Positions 8,291 through 17,658 of a stretch of DNA of 64,000 bases are shown piece after piece. The position numbers and the translations under genes were made by a program. The notes under the pieces are model-generated. The model saw only the letters and a list, made by a program, of their open reading frames with translations. It was not told the DNA's origin and did not search any database. Location: NCBI GenBank assembly GCA_963804865.1, contig CAWDSH010000001.1, forward strand, positions 1,662,213 to 1,726,212. The letters run 5' to 3'. The DNA is from CAVVEQ01 sp963804865 (GTDB lineage: Bacteria; Chloroflexota; Anaerolineae; Anaerolineales; Anaerolineaceae). Within the stretch, counting starts at the first letter, position 1, and each line of letters starts with the position of its first letter.

Positions 8291-10349
8291 ATTTCAGCGT
8301 CCCGGCTGGCGGCGCGGCGGCGCTCACCGTGTAATCAAAGGTGGTCACCTCCGTCGAGCGAAAGACGGGCGCGGGCAGGTAATCGACGAAATCCAGGTCT
8401 TCCACGTCCGCTGTGGGCAGGGTGTAGCGCAGGCGGTAGGTGACCACGTCTCCCGGGGCAATCCGCACCGGGGATGGGAAGCTGGTGCTGCCGTTGATGG
8501 CGTAAATGGACTTGTTGAGCACCCCGCGCGGGATCTCCAGGCTGGCGCCGCTATCATCCGCTTCGGATAAACCGGTCAGCGAGAGATCAGCGACCCGCAG
8601 GAGATCACCGGATATGGACGGAACTAAATTGCCCAGGATATCGCCCTGGTCAACCGAGGGGTCATTGGGCAGGTAATCATCGCTGAATTCATCCTGGACG
8701 ATGGTACGGAAGGTGATCGTCCCGGTGGTGGGACCGTCATCGGAGGTGGAGCAATCCGTGTTGCCTGGCGCGCGGTTGGCGCCGCCCGCCTGCATGGGAA
8801 TGCAGCCGCCCACCATCCACATGGGCAGGGAATTGGTGACCAGCTCATCGGAGATGCGGAAGATGATCTCGGTGGTGCCGTCGATGGGCGGGACCTGCGG
8901 GGTACCACCGGTGTAGTGATCGATGATATCGTAATTGGCGCTGTCCATGGCGGTCACCGGCAGGCTGAACTGGTTGCCGTTGATCGTTAGGCGCGGCGCG
9001 TAGGTCTCATCCACGCGCTGACCATCCGAGAGGATATCCCGCAGGACAAGGTCCTGGAAGGCAAAATAATCCGAGATCTGGAATTCCAGGGTGTAAACCA
9101 GCACGTCCTCCGGCGAAAGCCCCGGCGCGGTGTTGTCCACCAGGATGCCGCCGCTCTTCTGGATGGCGATGGATTTATCGGTGAGGGTATGATCGTTATT
9201 GGTGACATCGCTGACCGCCGGTGTGACCGGGTCACCCGGGTCGAGCGGATCCCAGGAACCGGATGCAGCCGCGTCATCGATCGAGGGAACGTCATCGCCT
9301 GAATCAGCGTTGATCACCGCTGCGCTATTGGCATCGTTGAGCGGGATGAAATAGCTGAAGGTGATGGAAGCATCGTTGGCGCCGGCGGTACCTGTTACCG
9401 TTGCCCAGCAAACCTCGAGATCGTTATCGGGCGGATTCTGGGCTGCTCCCAGGACCGGTTCCGCGGTTGCCACACCGCCGCCCGGCGTGCTCGAATCCAG
9501 CTGCAGGTACTGCATGTTGTTGGGCAGCAGGTCGCTGATGCAGAAACCGTTGATGGGTTGACCATCGGCGATATCGACCGTGATGGTGTACTGGCGGGGA
9601 TAATTCGGACCGGTGGCGGTTTCATCTTCCGGGCCGATATATTCCTTCGCCAGGGAGAATAAGGTTGGAGTGATCGCCGCGCTATCCAATGCGCCGATGC
9701 GCGAAGGATCGGTGGCGTAATCGTTGATCGGGGTGCGGCCATAAATGAAACCAGCATTGGCTTGCACCGTGAGCGGAGCAGCCAGATCCGCGAAATTACT
9801 CAGATTGGCAACGATGGTAATGGGCGCAGGCGGCTGCTGGGGGAAGAACGAGCCGAAAGGCAGCATCAGGGAAACCAGCTGGTCGCCGATGGTGCCGCAA
9901 ACCTGGACTGGCGCACCGGTATTATCGATCGCCCAGGGATGATCCACGCAGCCGGTGGGAGCCGGGAAGATCTGCACCACGGGCGCGTCCGGCAGGGCTG
10001 CGCCCAGGTAGGAAGCGGATTGAAAGGTGAGGCCGTCGCTGCCATCCGTCCCGATGGCAGGCAGGATGACATCGATATAGGGACCGTAGCCGGGCTCATC
10101 ACCGTTATTATCGAAAGTGACGGTAAATGTGACCTGCGAGCCGATCAAGGCTTCCGCGGGCAAACCAATGATGACTTCTTCGGTTGGAAGAAAGCGCGGT
10201 TGGGCGGATACATTCCCGGGGAGGTTGGACAGGAAGATACTTAGAAGCCAAAGAAAGGTAAAAAATAAACGACCGGCGTCAAACCAAAAACGTTTGACCA
10301 GTCGTTTACACGATTGGCTTCTCTTCTCCTCCCTCCCCAGCAACGGCAT
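8175..10349 (-). CDS. Giant surface protein, piece 1: signal peptide and N-terminal region
   Basis: This 724-codon piece carries the true N-terminus. A basic stretch (residues about 7-25) is followed by a hydrophobic segment and an AxA-like site ending in NVSA near residue 50, a classical signal peptide. The rest is beta-rich with DUF11-like phrases such as GDVVTYRLRYTLP. The last about 20 residues are out of frame: the reading is restored by dropping one C in the CCC at about 8233, giving DPRLTTDGSQ and continuing into the next piece. It starts 100 bp after dnaE on the same strand, with its own SD and a possible -10 box at 10428-10433. Confidence 0.85.
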   Translation of the reverse strand: MPLLGREEKRSQSCKRLVKRFWFDAGRLFFTFLWLLSIFLSNLPGNVSAQPRFLPTEEVIIGLPAEALIGSQVTFTVTFDNNGDEPGYGPYIDVILPAIGTDGSDGLTFQSASYLGAALPDAPVVQIFPAPTGCVDHPWAIDNTGAPVQVCGTIGDQLVSLMLPFGSFFPQQPPAPITIVANLSNFADLAAPLTVQANAGFIYGRTPINDYATDPSRIGALDSAAITPTLFSLAKEYIGPEDETATGPNYPRQYTITVDIADGQPINGFCISDLLPNNMQYLQLDSSTPGGGVATAEPVLGAAQNPPDNDLEVCWATVTGTAGANDASITFSYFIPLNDANSAAVINADSGDDVPSIDDAAASGSWDPLDPGDPVTPAVSDVTNNDHTLTDKSIAIQKSGGILVDNTAPGLSPEDVLVYTLEFQISDYFAFQDLVLRDILSDGQRVDETYAPRLTINGNQFSLPVTAMDSANYDIIDHYTGGTPQVPPIDGTTEIIFRISDELVTNSLPMWMVGGCIPMQAGGANRAPGNTDCSTSDDGPTTGTITFRTIVQDEFSDDYLPNDPSVDQGDILGNLVPSISGDLLRVADLSLTGLSEADDSGASLEIPRGVLNKSIYAINGSTSFPSPVRIAPGDVVTYRLRYTLPTADVEDLDFVDYLPAPVFRSTEVTTFDYTVSAAAPPAGTLKFGPADSFYNYIQASATPFDPTLDHGWVAEQPHGLLRRF

Positions 10350-10427
10350 AATGCCTCCACCCTGCGGAAAAAATGAATGATTAGCAGTTAAAAACCATAT
10401 CAGACCTCTTGTCGAAGTCTAACATTA

Positions 10428-10433
10428 ATTATA
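10428..10433 (-). promoter_or_regulatory. Possible -10 box for the giant surface gene
   Basis: TATAAT on the minus strand lies in the 100-bp gap after dnaE. No good -35 is seen at 16-18 bp. A 7-bp hairpin (agacttc/gaggtct) and a short T run lie between this box and the gene, so part of the gap may instead be a weak dnaE terminator. Confidence 0.35.
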
Positions 10434-10449
10434 CATTAAGAACTCGCGC

Positions 10450-13400
10450 TCAACCGACACGCAGGTGTTCGATGCGTACGTGATCCTCGCCGACGATGCG
10501 CGCCAGGCGTTTTTGTAATTCCTCGCCCGCCCCGGTGGTGTCGTTGGGGAATTCAAGCATGTACTGGTGACCTTCTTCATAAACAAGCAGTGAGAAACGA
10601 TCCCGGCCCGGGCATGAACGCAAAACACCCAGCACGCGCTGCAACCGGCGCACGTCCTGGTTCTTCTCCCCGCTGGCATGGATCAACACGGTGATCATTT
10701 GCTGGGCAGATGGCTCGACTGCATCGAACCTTTCACCCTGGGGGGGAACCAAAAAAGTAAATGAGGATGATATTTCAGGGGCAGGCGTGCTTACCACCTC
10801 GAGCACGGCTTTACCCATCTCCAATACATGCTCTTCAACTGTAAGAACCGCAACGCTATCCTGGCTCTCCGCTGCCACGGGCTGTTTTATCATGGTCATA
10901 ACCGGGGGCTGCTGTTCCATCCGGGGTGAGTCAGGTAAGTAATCATCCTCTTCGGGCGGGGTCGGAAAATCATCGTCGCCAAATCCCGCGGGTGCAGGAT
11001 TGGAAACCGGCGGCGCTGACGTTCGATCGACGCACGGCGCGGGTTGGTCATTTTTCAATGCTGCTGGCGCAGAGCCTTTTTCAGGAACAGGGGAATCCAC
11101 CGGCTGCACGGGGATGAGCTTATCCACCAGGATCTTGGGATCGCCATTTTGAGCGTCCACGCGCCCCTCGGCGCTGAGCACCGCATCCATCTGGAGGATG
11201 CGATTGAATGAGTCCCAGGTCTTCGGGAAAAGCACCAACTCGATATTACCCTGCAGATCTTCCAGGGTGACGAATCCCATGGGTTTGCCTTCCTTGGTAC
11301 GGATGCTTCGGATGCGGGTCACAAGCCCGGCAACGGTCACCTTCTCTTTATTCGCAGCTTCACCCAGCTGCCCGGCAAAATGAGTGACGTGCTGTTTGAG
11401 GACCGGCAGATAAGGCGTCAGGGGATGATCAGAAACATATAATCCCAGCAGCTCTTTTTCCCAGGCAAGCTGCTCACGGCAATCCAGATCGGAGCTGGGA
11501 GGAAGGACAATACTTTCCTCGATGCCCTCCGCGGCGCCAAAGATGGTCAGCTGACCGGTCTGCGCGGCGCGGAAATGCGAGCCGCTGATGGCAATGATCT
11601 GATCGAGCGCTTCCAGCATCGCCTTGCGACCGCCGAAAGTATCCAAGGCGCCAACCCGAACCAGGCATTCCAGTGAACGCCTGCCCATTGAGTGTAAGTC
11701 CACACGGCGGGCAAAATCATTCAGATCCTTGAAACCGCCTTTTTCCCGCGCCTTGATGATGAGGTTCACTGGTTCGTGTCCCACATTCTTGATCGCACCC
11801 AGGCCAAAGCGAATGGCAGGTTTCCCACCCTCGCGATCCTCGATGGTGAAATCCCAGCCGCTGGTGCGCACGTCCGGCGGCAGAACGTTAATGCCCATGC
11901 TGCGGCTGTCCGCCACGTACCAGGCGACCTTATCCATCTCGTCCTTGGATGCCGATAACAGCGCGGTCATGTATTCCACGGTGTAATGGCATTTCAGGTA
12001 GGCCGTCTGCACGGCGATCAGGCCGTAATCAGCGGCATGGCTTTTATTGAAACCATAGCGCGCGAAATTTTCCCATTCGTTGAATATTGATTCAGCCTTG
12101 CTCTCCTCGATCGCCTGAGCCTTGCAGCCGGTGATGAACTTCTTGCGGTGTTTTGCCAGGGCTTCCGCGTTCTTTTTCGATATTGCCTTGCGCAGCTCAT
12201 CCGCTTCGGAAGGAGTAAAACCACCCAACTCCATGGCAGCGAACATCAGCTGCTCCTGGTATATGGGGATGCCGTACGTTTCTTTGAAAATACTCTCGAG
12301 CAGCGGGTGCTGGTAACTGACCGGTTCTTCGCCGTGCATGCGCAGGATGTACTTGGGGATGAACTCCATGGGACCCGGGCGGAAGAGCGCCACCATGGCG
12401 ATGATGTGAGCCAGACTTTTCGGTTTCATCTGCACCAGGTAGCGGGTCATGCCCGTGCCTTCCAGCTGGAAGACACCGGCGGTATGACCGCGCCCAAGGA
12501 AATCAAAGGTTTCTGCATCCTCCAGGGGAATGTTATGCAGGTGATAATCCACGCTGTGCCTCTCTTTGATCAGACGGCAGGCGCGTTCCATGACGGTCAG
12601 CGTTGACAGCCCAAGGAAATCCACCTTGAGCAGTCCCATGGCTTCCACGATGGACATTTCGAACTGGATGACCGTTTTAACCGGGTTATCCTCGGAAGTG
12701 TTGGTCGGGCGGTGCAGCGGGGCATAGTCAATGATGGGTTGATCGGTGATCACCACCCCGGCAGCGTGCGTGCCGGCGTTGCGCACCACACCCTCCATCT
12801 GGGAGGCGGTATCCAGCAGATCGCGTAAATATTCCTGGTCGTTGTAGACCTGTTTGAGCTCCGGAACTTGCTCGATGGCTTCAACCAATGTGACCGGTTT
12901 CCCGGGGATATTGGGCACCATCTTGGTCACCCGGTCCACCTCGGAAAGCGGGATATCCATCACCCGCCCCACATCGCGGATGGCCGCGCGCGCGCCGAGG
13001 GTTCCAAAAGTAATGATCTGGGCAACGTGGTCATCACCGTATTTTTCGGCGCAGTATTTCAGCACTTCCGAGCGCCGGTCATCCTGAAAATCCAGGTCGA
13101 TATCCGGCATGGAGATGCGTCCCGGGTTTAAGAAGCGTTCGAAGATCAATCCCTGCTCCATGGGCTCAACCAGGGTGATATCCAGGGTGTATGCCACCAT
13201 CGAACCGGCTGCCGAACCCCGCGTGTTGTACCAGATACCCTGCTCCCGGGCGTAACGGCAAAGATCCCAAACGATGAGGAAATAGGCAGCAAAGCCCATA
13301 TCATTGATGAGCTTCAGTTCATGCTCAAGCCGTTCGCGATATTTTGGATCACCGGTATTATCGCCATATAACCGGTCAAATCCCTTTTCACAAAGATCGC

Positions 13401-14298
13401 GAAGATAAGTCTCCGTCGTGCAGCCTTCGGGTACCGTGAAAAGTGGGAGGTGATAGCCCTTGGAGATAAGATCAACATTGCAGCGTTCAGCGATCATCAA
13501 TGTATTGCTGAGCGCTTCAGGGACCTCGGCGAAAAGTGACTGCATTTCCTGCGGTGAGCGCAGATAATAGGTGTCGTCCGACATGCGCATGCGGTCCGGG
13601 TCACTAAGCAACGCGCCGGTCTGTATGGCGAGCATGATATCCTGCAGGCGGGCATCGGATTGCTCAATGTAATGCACGTCGTTCGTGGCCACAAAACGGG
13701 CATTGTAATGCGGCTGCAGCTCGTGCAGCACCTTGTTCAATTGGTGCAGCTCGGGAATGTTGTGGTGCTGCAGCTCGAAGAAATAGCGTTCCGGCCCGAA
13801 GACCTGGTAGTACCAGTCGAGTTTCCGGCGTGCACCGGCAGCGCCTTGATCGCGGATGGTGCGCGAAATATCGGAAGCCATACAACCAGTAGTACAGATG
13901 AGACCTTCGGCATGGGCGGCAAGGAAATCGCGATCGATACGCGGATAATAATAGAAGCCTTCCAGCTGCGCAGCGCTGGCGATCTTTAACAGGTTGTGGT
14001 AACCGGTCATGTTCTCTGCCAGCAGCAGCAGGTGAGAGGATTGGCGATCCAGGCGCGGGTCGCGCTCATTCATACCACGAGCTGCAAGGTATCCTTCAAG
14101 TCCGATGATCGGCTTGAGCCCGGCTGCGGATACTTTTTTAAAGAACTCGATCACGCCAAACATCGTGCCGTGATCGGTTATGGCTATCGCCGGCATGCCC
14201 ATTTCCTTTGCACGCTTCACCAGCGGATCGATCTTGCAGAATCCATCCAGGAGGGAGTACTGCGTGTGAAGGTGGAGGTGGACAAAGGAATCAGGCAT
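10450..14298 (-). CDS. dnaE: DNA polymerase III subunit alpha
   Basis: At 1282 aa this has the usual length and order of DnaE1. The PHP domain starts at HLHTQYSLLDG (residues about 7-17). The polymerase core has the catalytic aspartates in PDIDLDFQDDRR near residue 396. Finger and beta-binding regions follow, with a C-terminal OB fold (VTVAGLVTRIRSIRTKEGK) near residue 980. A long Pro/acidic linker then precedes a small C-terminal domain of about 110 residues. It is the replicative polymerase catalytic subunit. It is uninterrupted over 3.8 kb, which contrasts with the broken gene right downstream. No clear SD precedes the ATG. Confidence 0.97.
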   Translation of the reverse strand: MPDSFVHLHLHTQYSLLDGFCKIDPLVKRAKEMGMPAIAITDHGTMFGVIEFFKKVSAAGLKPIIGLEGYLAARGMNERDPRLDRQSSHLLLLAENMTGYHNLLKIASAAQLEGFYYYPRIDRDFLAAHAEGLICTTGCMASDISRTIRDQGAAGARRKLDWYYQVFGPERYFFELQHHNIPELHQLNKVLHELQPHYNARFVATNDVHYIEQSDARLQDIMLAIQTGALLSDPDRMRMSDDTYYLRSPQEMQSLFAEVPEALSNTLMIAERCNVDLISKGYHLPLFTVPEGCTTETYLRDLCEKGFDRLYGDNTGDPKYRERLEHELKLINDMGFAAYFLIVWDLCRYAREQGIWYNTRGSAAGSMVAYTLDITLVEPMEQGLIFERFLNPGRISMPDIDLDFQDDRRSEVLKYCAEKYGDDHVAQIITFGTLGARAAIRDVGRVMDIPLSEVDRVTKMVPNIPGKPVTLVEAIEQVPELKQVYNDQEYLRDLLDTASQMEGVVRNAGTHAAGVVITDQPIIDYAPLHRPTNTSEDNPVKTVIQFEMSIVEAMGLLKVDFLGLSTLTVMERACRLIKERHSVDYHLHNIPLEDAETFDFLGRGHTAGVFQLEGTGMTRYLVQMKPKSLAHIIAMVALFRPGPMEFIPKYILRMHGEEPVSYQHPLLESIFKETYGIPIYQEQLMFAAMELGGFTPSEADELRKAISKKNAEALAKHRKKFITGCKAQAIEESKAESIFNEWENFARYGFNKSHAADYGLIAVQTAYLKCHYTVEYMTALLSASKDEMDKVAWYVADSRSMGINVLPPDVRTSGWDFTIEDREGGKPAIRFGLGAIKNVGHEPVNLIIKAREKGGFKDLNDFARRVDLHSMGRRSLECLVRVGALDTFGGRKAMLEALDQIIAISGSHFRAAQTGQLTIFGAAEGIEESIVLPPSSDLDCREQLAWEKELLGLYVSDHPLTPYLPVLKQHVTHFAGQLGEAANKEKVTVAGLVTRIRSIRTKEGKPMGFVTLEDLQGNIELVLFPKTWDSFNRILQMDAVLSAEGRVDAQNGDPKILVDKLIPVQPVDSPVPEKGSAPAALKNDQPAPCVDRTSAPPVSNPAPAGFGDDDFPTPPEEDDYLPDSPRMEQQPPVMTMIKQPVAAESQDSVAVLTVEEHVLEMGKAVLEVVSTPAPEISSSFTFLVPPQGERFDAVEPSAQQMITVLIHASGEKNQDVRRLQRVLGVLRSCPGRDRFSLLVYEEGHQYMLEFPNDTTGAGEELQKRLARIVGEDHVRIEHLRVG

Positions 14299-14444
14299 AT
14301 CTACCGGTATTGGTTATCTACGCCTGCCATATCTGGCGCATTTTAACCCTCCATCATTTTAAAGCATGCCGGCTTCATATGCAAGAACTTGCAACCGATT
14401 CTCACCTTAAAGAATTGTGGATAACTTAAAATCCCCCTCTGCGA

Positions 14445-14515
14445 TTGTCATTCTGAGCGAAGCGAAGAATCTCCCCTCACATGTCAGAGATCCTTCACTA
14501 CACTCAGGGTGACAA
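14445..14515. repeat. Dispersed intergenic palindrome (REP/MITE-like)
   Basis: The left arm (14445-14473, beginning ttgtcattctgagcga) and right arm (14487-14515, ending cactcagggtgacaa) form a long imperfect inverted repeat with a 13-base spacer. Strings of the type gtcattctgagcgaagcgaagaatc are widespread intergenic repeats in many bacterial genomes. It lies between the nitroreductase-family gene and dnaE, both minus, and could also end transcription. Confidence 0.75.
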
Positions 14516-14521
14516 AACTAA

Positions 14522-15271
14522 TTATTCTTCCTTCCCCACTTTTCCAAGCGAAGCAGCATAGATGGCGAACTCGCGGTTACCATCCGCGCCGACGGCGGCA
14601 TTCAGCAGGTCATCATTGAAAGCCGCGATACCGCACACCCCGCAGCCGATGGCTTCCGCTGCAAGGTATAGATTCTGGCAAACGTGCCCGGCATCCAGGT
14701 GCATATAACGGTAGGCGCGCTGGTCGTAGCGCCAGAAGGAACGCGCCACCACCGCATCCCAGATAAAAGTGACCGCGCTGTTGCGCACCTGCACCTGGTC
14801 GATGCAGGCATGGGTGACCTTTTCAGTCACTTCACTGCTGATCTCCACGGCCAGTAATGCGTGCTTGCTGGCAATGAAGCGGTAAAGCCCTGTCTTCAGT
14901 CCATCCACCCGGTTGACCAACAGGTAGGTTTCAAAGGGATGCCGCGAGCCGGCGGAGGGCACGGTGCGCAGCGTGGCGGGACGGCTGGTGATGGATTTCA
15001 CACCCTGTGTACACCACAGAAGGAATGACAGTTCGTCCATGCTCAAAGGCAGCTCGTTGTATTTACGCACTGATTTACGTTTTTCGATCGCAGTGAACAG
15101 ATCAATCCCCGGGATATCCAGTTTTTCATGCGGTGCTAAAGCGATCAATTTGGCATCCGCCGGCCAGGGCAGCTCCAGTGGGGGCTGCTCAAGCCCTTTT
15201 TCCTGCTGGCTGCGATCCAAATGCTCATATCTCGTTTTCTGCATGAAATCATTTCCAATGGATGTGGGCAT
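14522..15271 (-). CDS. SagB/ThcOx-type FMN oxidoreductase (nitroreductase family)
   Basis: The 249-residue protein has the SagB-like nitroreductase pattern: ExRKSVRKYN (residues about 63-72), LSFLLWCTQGVK, RTVPSAGSRHPFETYL with the FMN-binding Arg and Ser, and GHVCQNLYLAAEAIGCGVCGIAAF near residue 190. Stand-alone relatives of SagB bind FMN, and the substrate cannot be told from sequence. No azoline-peptide genes (cyclodehydratase, precursor) are next to it, so a role in peptide modification is not supported. It lies 31 bp downstream of an acetyltransferase on the same strand, so it may be co-transcribed. The first ATG gives a reasonable N-terminus. Confidence 0.85.
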   Translation of the reverse strand: MPTSIGNDFMQKTRYEHLDRSQQEKGLEQPPLELPWPADAKLIALAPHEKLDIPGIDLFTAIEKRKSVRKYNELPLSMDELSFLLWCTQGVKSITSRPATLRTVPSAGSRHPFETYLLVNRVDGLKTGLYRFIASKHALLAVEISSEVTEKVTHACIDQVQVRNSAVTFIWDAVVARSFWRYDQRAYRYMHLDAGHVCQNLYLAAEAIGCGVCGIAAFNDDLLNAAVGADGNREFAIYAASLGKVGKEE

Positions 15272-15302
15272 GGTATTAATCCTCCTGGGTGGTTGGTTTT
15301 GA

Positions 15303-15929
15303 TCAGGATATTGTAATATTTTTGACCATCCGGTGAAAGCCCCAAGTATGCAGACGCTCAGCCAACTGGGGAGTATGGATGGTTTCTTTGACTACAAACC
15401 CTATTTTAAGATAAAGTGCGTAAGCCAGCACGTTATCCAGCTCAACGATCAGCGACACTTTTTCAAAATGTGCCTGCCTTGCCAGCTTTTCCGCATACCC
15501 CATCAGCAACCGGCCAATACCCCTGCGCTGAAAACCGGGGTGCGTGGCCACCTGGGCAACATAAAACTCATCCCCCTCGGTCTCCTTGCCGGTGAGAGAA
15601 GCCAAGGAATGCATTGCAAGGTGCAGTGTATCAATCAGTCCCAATACCCGCGGTATCTGCCAGGCAAGCTTCAGGTTCCGCATAAAGTACTGGTTTCCCG
15701 GGAAAGCCAGCAGCAGCCCGATAATTTCGCCATTCATCATGGCCAGGGTCGTGGTATCAAAACTGAAACGGTTGCCCTTCAGTTTGAAGAGACCTTCCAG
15801 CAGCCGAAGCGAACGCTGGTGATCACCAAATCCCAGCGCATGAACACCGTAATCTCCTTCGGAGAGCGCGATCAATTCTGCAGCTGGCCGGGCATCTTCC
15901 CGGGTAGCGGGGCGCAATGTGGGATTCAT
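15303..15929 (-). CDS. GNAT family N-acetyltransferase
   Basis: The start ATG (15927-15929) overlaps the TGA of the upstream MBL gene (ATGA), so the two are translationally coupled. The 208-residue product has the GNAT core: VAQVATHPGFQRRGIGRLLMGYAE carries the acetyl-CoA loop (RRGIGRLL), followed by LIVELDNVLAYALYLKIGFVV. Substrate is unknown. Because of a frame break in the neighbour, a naive ORF call fuses the two into one 490-residue protein. The fusion is artificial: the junction residues have no homology and the ATGA overlap marks the true border. Confidence 0.88.
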   Translation of the reverse strand: MNPTLRPATREDARPAAELIALSEGDYGVHALGFGDHQRSLRLLEGLFKLKGNRFSFDTTTLAMMNGEIIGLLLAFPGNQYFMRNLKLAWQIPRVLGLIDTLHLAMHSLASLTGKETEGDEFYVAQVATHPGFQRRGIGRLLMGYAEKLARQAHFEKVSLIVELDNVLAYALYLKIGFVVKETIHTPQLAERLHTWGFHRMVKNITIS

Positions 15930-16775
15930 AATATCTCCGCCAATACATAGGTCTTCATCCGTTCCGGCAGGAAAACATGCGTGGCCGGGCGGATCGCTTC
16001 GATCAGGTGCTTGAACTGCCCGCGATCCATGCGGGTCAATGGAGGAAGGACTTCTACCTGTTGGAACCACCTGCCCCCTGGCAGGTTTGTCCAATGGCAG
16101 CCACATATCATCGCAATGGATGGGTATCACCACGCGTGGTTGGCAGGCATCCAGGATGGATTGATAATGCCGGTGAACACCATCCGGTCTTCCCCAGAAT
16201 GGAATGGTGAATAACACGTCCACTTTGCCGGCTTCCTGCAGGTCCTGGCAGGCTTCGCTGAGCAGGCGCAATCCGTTCACCTCAACCAGGTAGCACATCC
16301 CAAAATCCATGTTGTAAGACCGCGCGCGCAAGGGCGGTTTCAGGTCATCCTGCAAAAGCTGCATTCCGTAACCTCCCACGGATACATGCGGCCGCTGGGC
16401 AAACGAGCGGATGCTGAATAAACCTGATCGGATATCCACACCAGGATAAATCTCATGGATCTTTTCGATGGGGGACCCACATACTTTCAAGAGTTTGCAG
16501 GTATTGGGTGAACCATAGACATCCGCTCCAGTTTGACGCACAACTTCCGGGACATCCAGCAGGTGATCCACGTGTGCATGGCTCACCAGCACGGTGTCAC
16601 ATTGCGGAAGCCATTTACGGACCAGCGCGGCATCCGGCCTCACCTTCCCGAACCACAATTTCAGGAAGGGAATGCGGGTGAAATAGGGATCAATGACAAT
16701 TCGCCGGCTGGTGCAGCCGATCTCGATACCTGCCACGCCCAGCCAGCGAAGTGTGATATTCATCATATCCCGCAT
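15926..16775 (-). CDS. MBL-fold metal-dependent hydrolase (UlaG-like), one frameshift
   Basis: The N-terminal frame has WLGVAGIEI and the metal-binding SHAHVDHLLD (HxHxDH), then VVIPIHCDDMW, as in UlaG/YcbL-type beta-lactamase superfamily enzymes. Near 16082 the frame shifts: removing the A in gccAgggggc gives KPAGGRWFQQVEVL and runs on to the natural end VLAEIL and a TGA overlapping the next start. Restored length is about 282 aa. A broad hydrolase role is known for the family, and the substrate here is unknown. The break site contains CCTGG, like many others in this window. Confidence 0.8.
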
Positions 16776-16791
16776 CTGCGGAAAAGGTTAT

Positions 16792-17625
16792 TTACTTTTT
16801 AGCCGGAGCCTTTTTTGCCTTCACGGTCGGTTGGGAGGCAGCCGGTACGGCCAGCTTCTGCTCACCCTCAACAAACACCTGCCCAAGAACAGCGAAGGTG
16901 ATCACGGAGAGATACAGCTTGACCGCGATCAGCGCGAAAGGCAGCAGGCACAACAGGATGATGGTGGATGCCAGCACACCAATGATCGAACCAATCAGGT
17001 AATAAGTGCCCATGCTGATCAGGTAAACGACCAGGTAACCGAGGAAATTGGCTTTCAGGTTTGCCCACCATTCCGAAAAGTGGAAGGCGGCAGCGAATTT
17101 ACCCTTGGCGATCATATTCAGCACAGCCGGCCACATGAACAACGCCGCTGCCACTGCCACCAGCGAACCGATCCAGACCAGGATGGATCCGCCAATTGAA
17201 GGACCCACAGTCCAGGGCATGAAATTCGCCCAAAAATCAACATCGCCATAGATTTGAGGTTGATTGAATCCCTGCGAAAGTGATGTAAAAGTCGGTATGG
17301 CCATCAGGGAATACCCCACCAGGAAGATGATGATCACCGGCAGGAAATAGAGGATCGCCACCCCTACGAATTTGAGACCATCCAGGATCATCTGACCCCA
17401 GTTGTCCCATTCGGGCAGCTCGCCCAATCCCTTGTTTTCGATCACGTTCTTCGAAACGCGCATGTACCATCCCAGCAGGAAAAGCCAGCCGATGAACGGC
17501 GGGATGATGCCGGCGATGAGAAACAGTGCCGCGATGAGGATCTTGCCCACAGCGCGGTTATCCCTGAACGGGAATTTAAGCAACTCCTGTAAACCCAACG
17601 TACTGAATGTTTTATTCATATCCAC
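16792..17625 (-). CDS. DUF4013 family membrane protein
   Basis: 277 residues with several membrane helices: IAALFLIAGIIPPFIGWLF near 30-50, VAILYFLPVIIIFLVGYSLM near 95-115, and more at about 150, 200 and 225. The phrase GLGELPEWDNWGQMILDGLK is the DUF4013 signature. The C-terminus is Lys/Ala-rich (KAKKAPAKK). The function of DUF4013 proteins is not established. It lies 16 bp upstream of the MBL gene on the same strand, so the four genes down to 14522 may form one transcript. Confidence 0.85.
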   Translation of the reverse strand: MDMNKTFSTLGLQELLKFPFRDNRAVGKILIAALFLIAGIIPPFIGWLFLLGWYMRVSKNVIENKGLGELPEWDNWGQMILDGLKFVGVAILYFLPVIIIFLVGYSLMAIPTFTSLSQGFNQPQIYGDVDFWANFMPWTVGPSIGGSILVWIGSLVAVAAALFMWPAVLNMIAKGKFAAAFHFSEWWANLKANFLGYLVVYLISMGTYYLIGSIIGVLASTIILLCLLPFALIAVKLYLSVITFAVLGQVFVEGEQKLAVPAASQPTVKAKKAPAKK

Positions 17626-17658
17626 CTCCGGTAGAAATTATATCTTAATGATGCAACC

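Larger units (their letters stand above)
174..10349 (-). pseudogene. Giant exported DUF11-repeat protein with C-terminal sortase, broken by frameshifts
   Basis: Nine overlapping minus-strand frames, each continuing the previous one without loss of homology, rebuild one gene of about 3,390 codons. Order: signal peptide, N-terminal beta-rich region, about five DUF11-type modules of about 1 kb each, further DUF11 units, an LPATG motif and a sortase domain. Frame breaks are near 8233, 7199, 6665, 5689, 4247, 4233, 4101, 3440, 1663, 1416 and 1004. All act as +1 insertions except 5689 (-1 or +2). Because housekeeping genes here carry the same kind of break, sequencing error is likelier than true decay. 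The start ATG (10347-10349) has GGTGGAGG just upstream. The protein is probably a giant cell-surface adhesin or sheath component. The pieces are listed separately below. Confidence 0.8.

Noticed and set aside
174..10349. Programmed +1 frameshifting to make the giant protein
   Set aside because: The breaks do not share a slippery site with a stop codon, occur eleven times in one gene, and the same type of break is found in mutS2 and other genes on both strands. Sequencing or consensus error is simpler.
14522..15271. Azole-modified peptide (SagBCD-type) biosynthesis cluster
   Set aside because: Only a SagB-type oxidoreductase is present. No cyclodehydratase or YcaO protein, precursor peptide or dedicated exporter is adjacent.
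15303..16775. A 490-residue MBL-acetyltransferase fusion protein
   Set aside because: The fusion exists only because of one extra base near 16082. The MBL chain continues in another frame to a TGA that overlaps a proper acetyltransferase ATG at 15927-15929.
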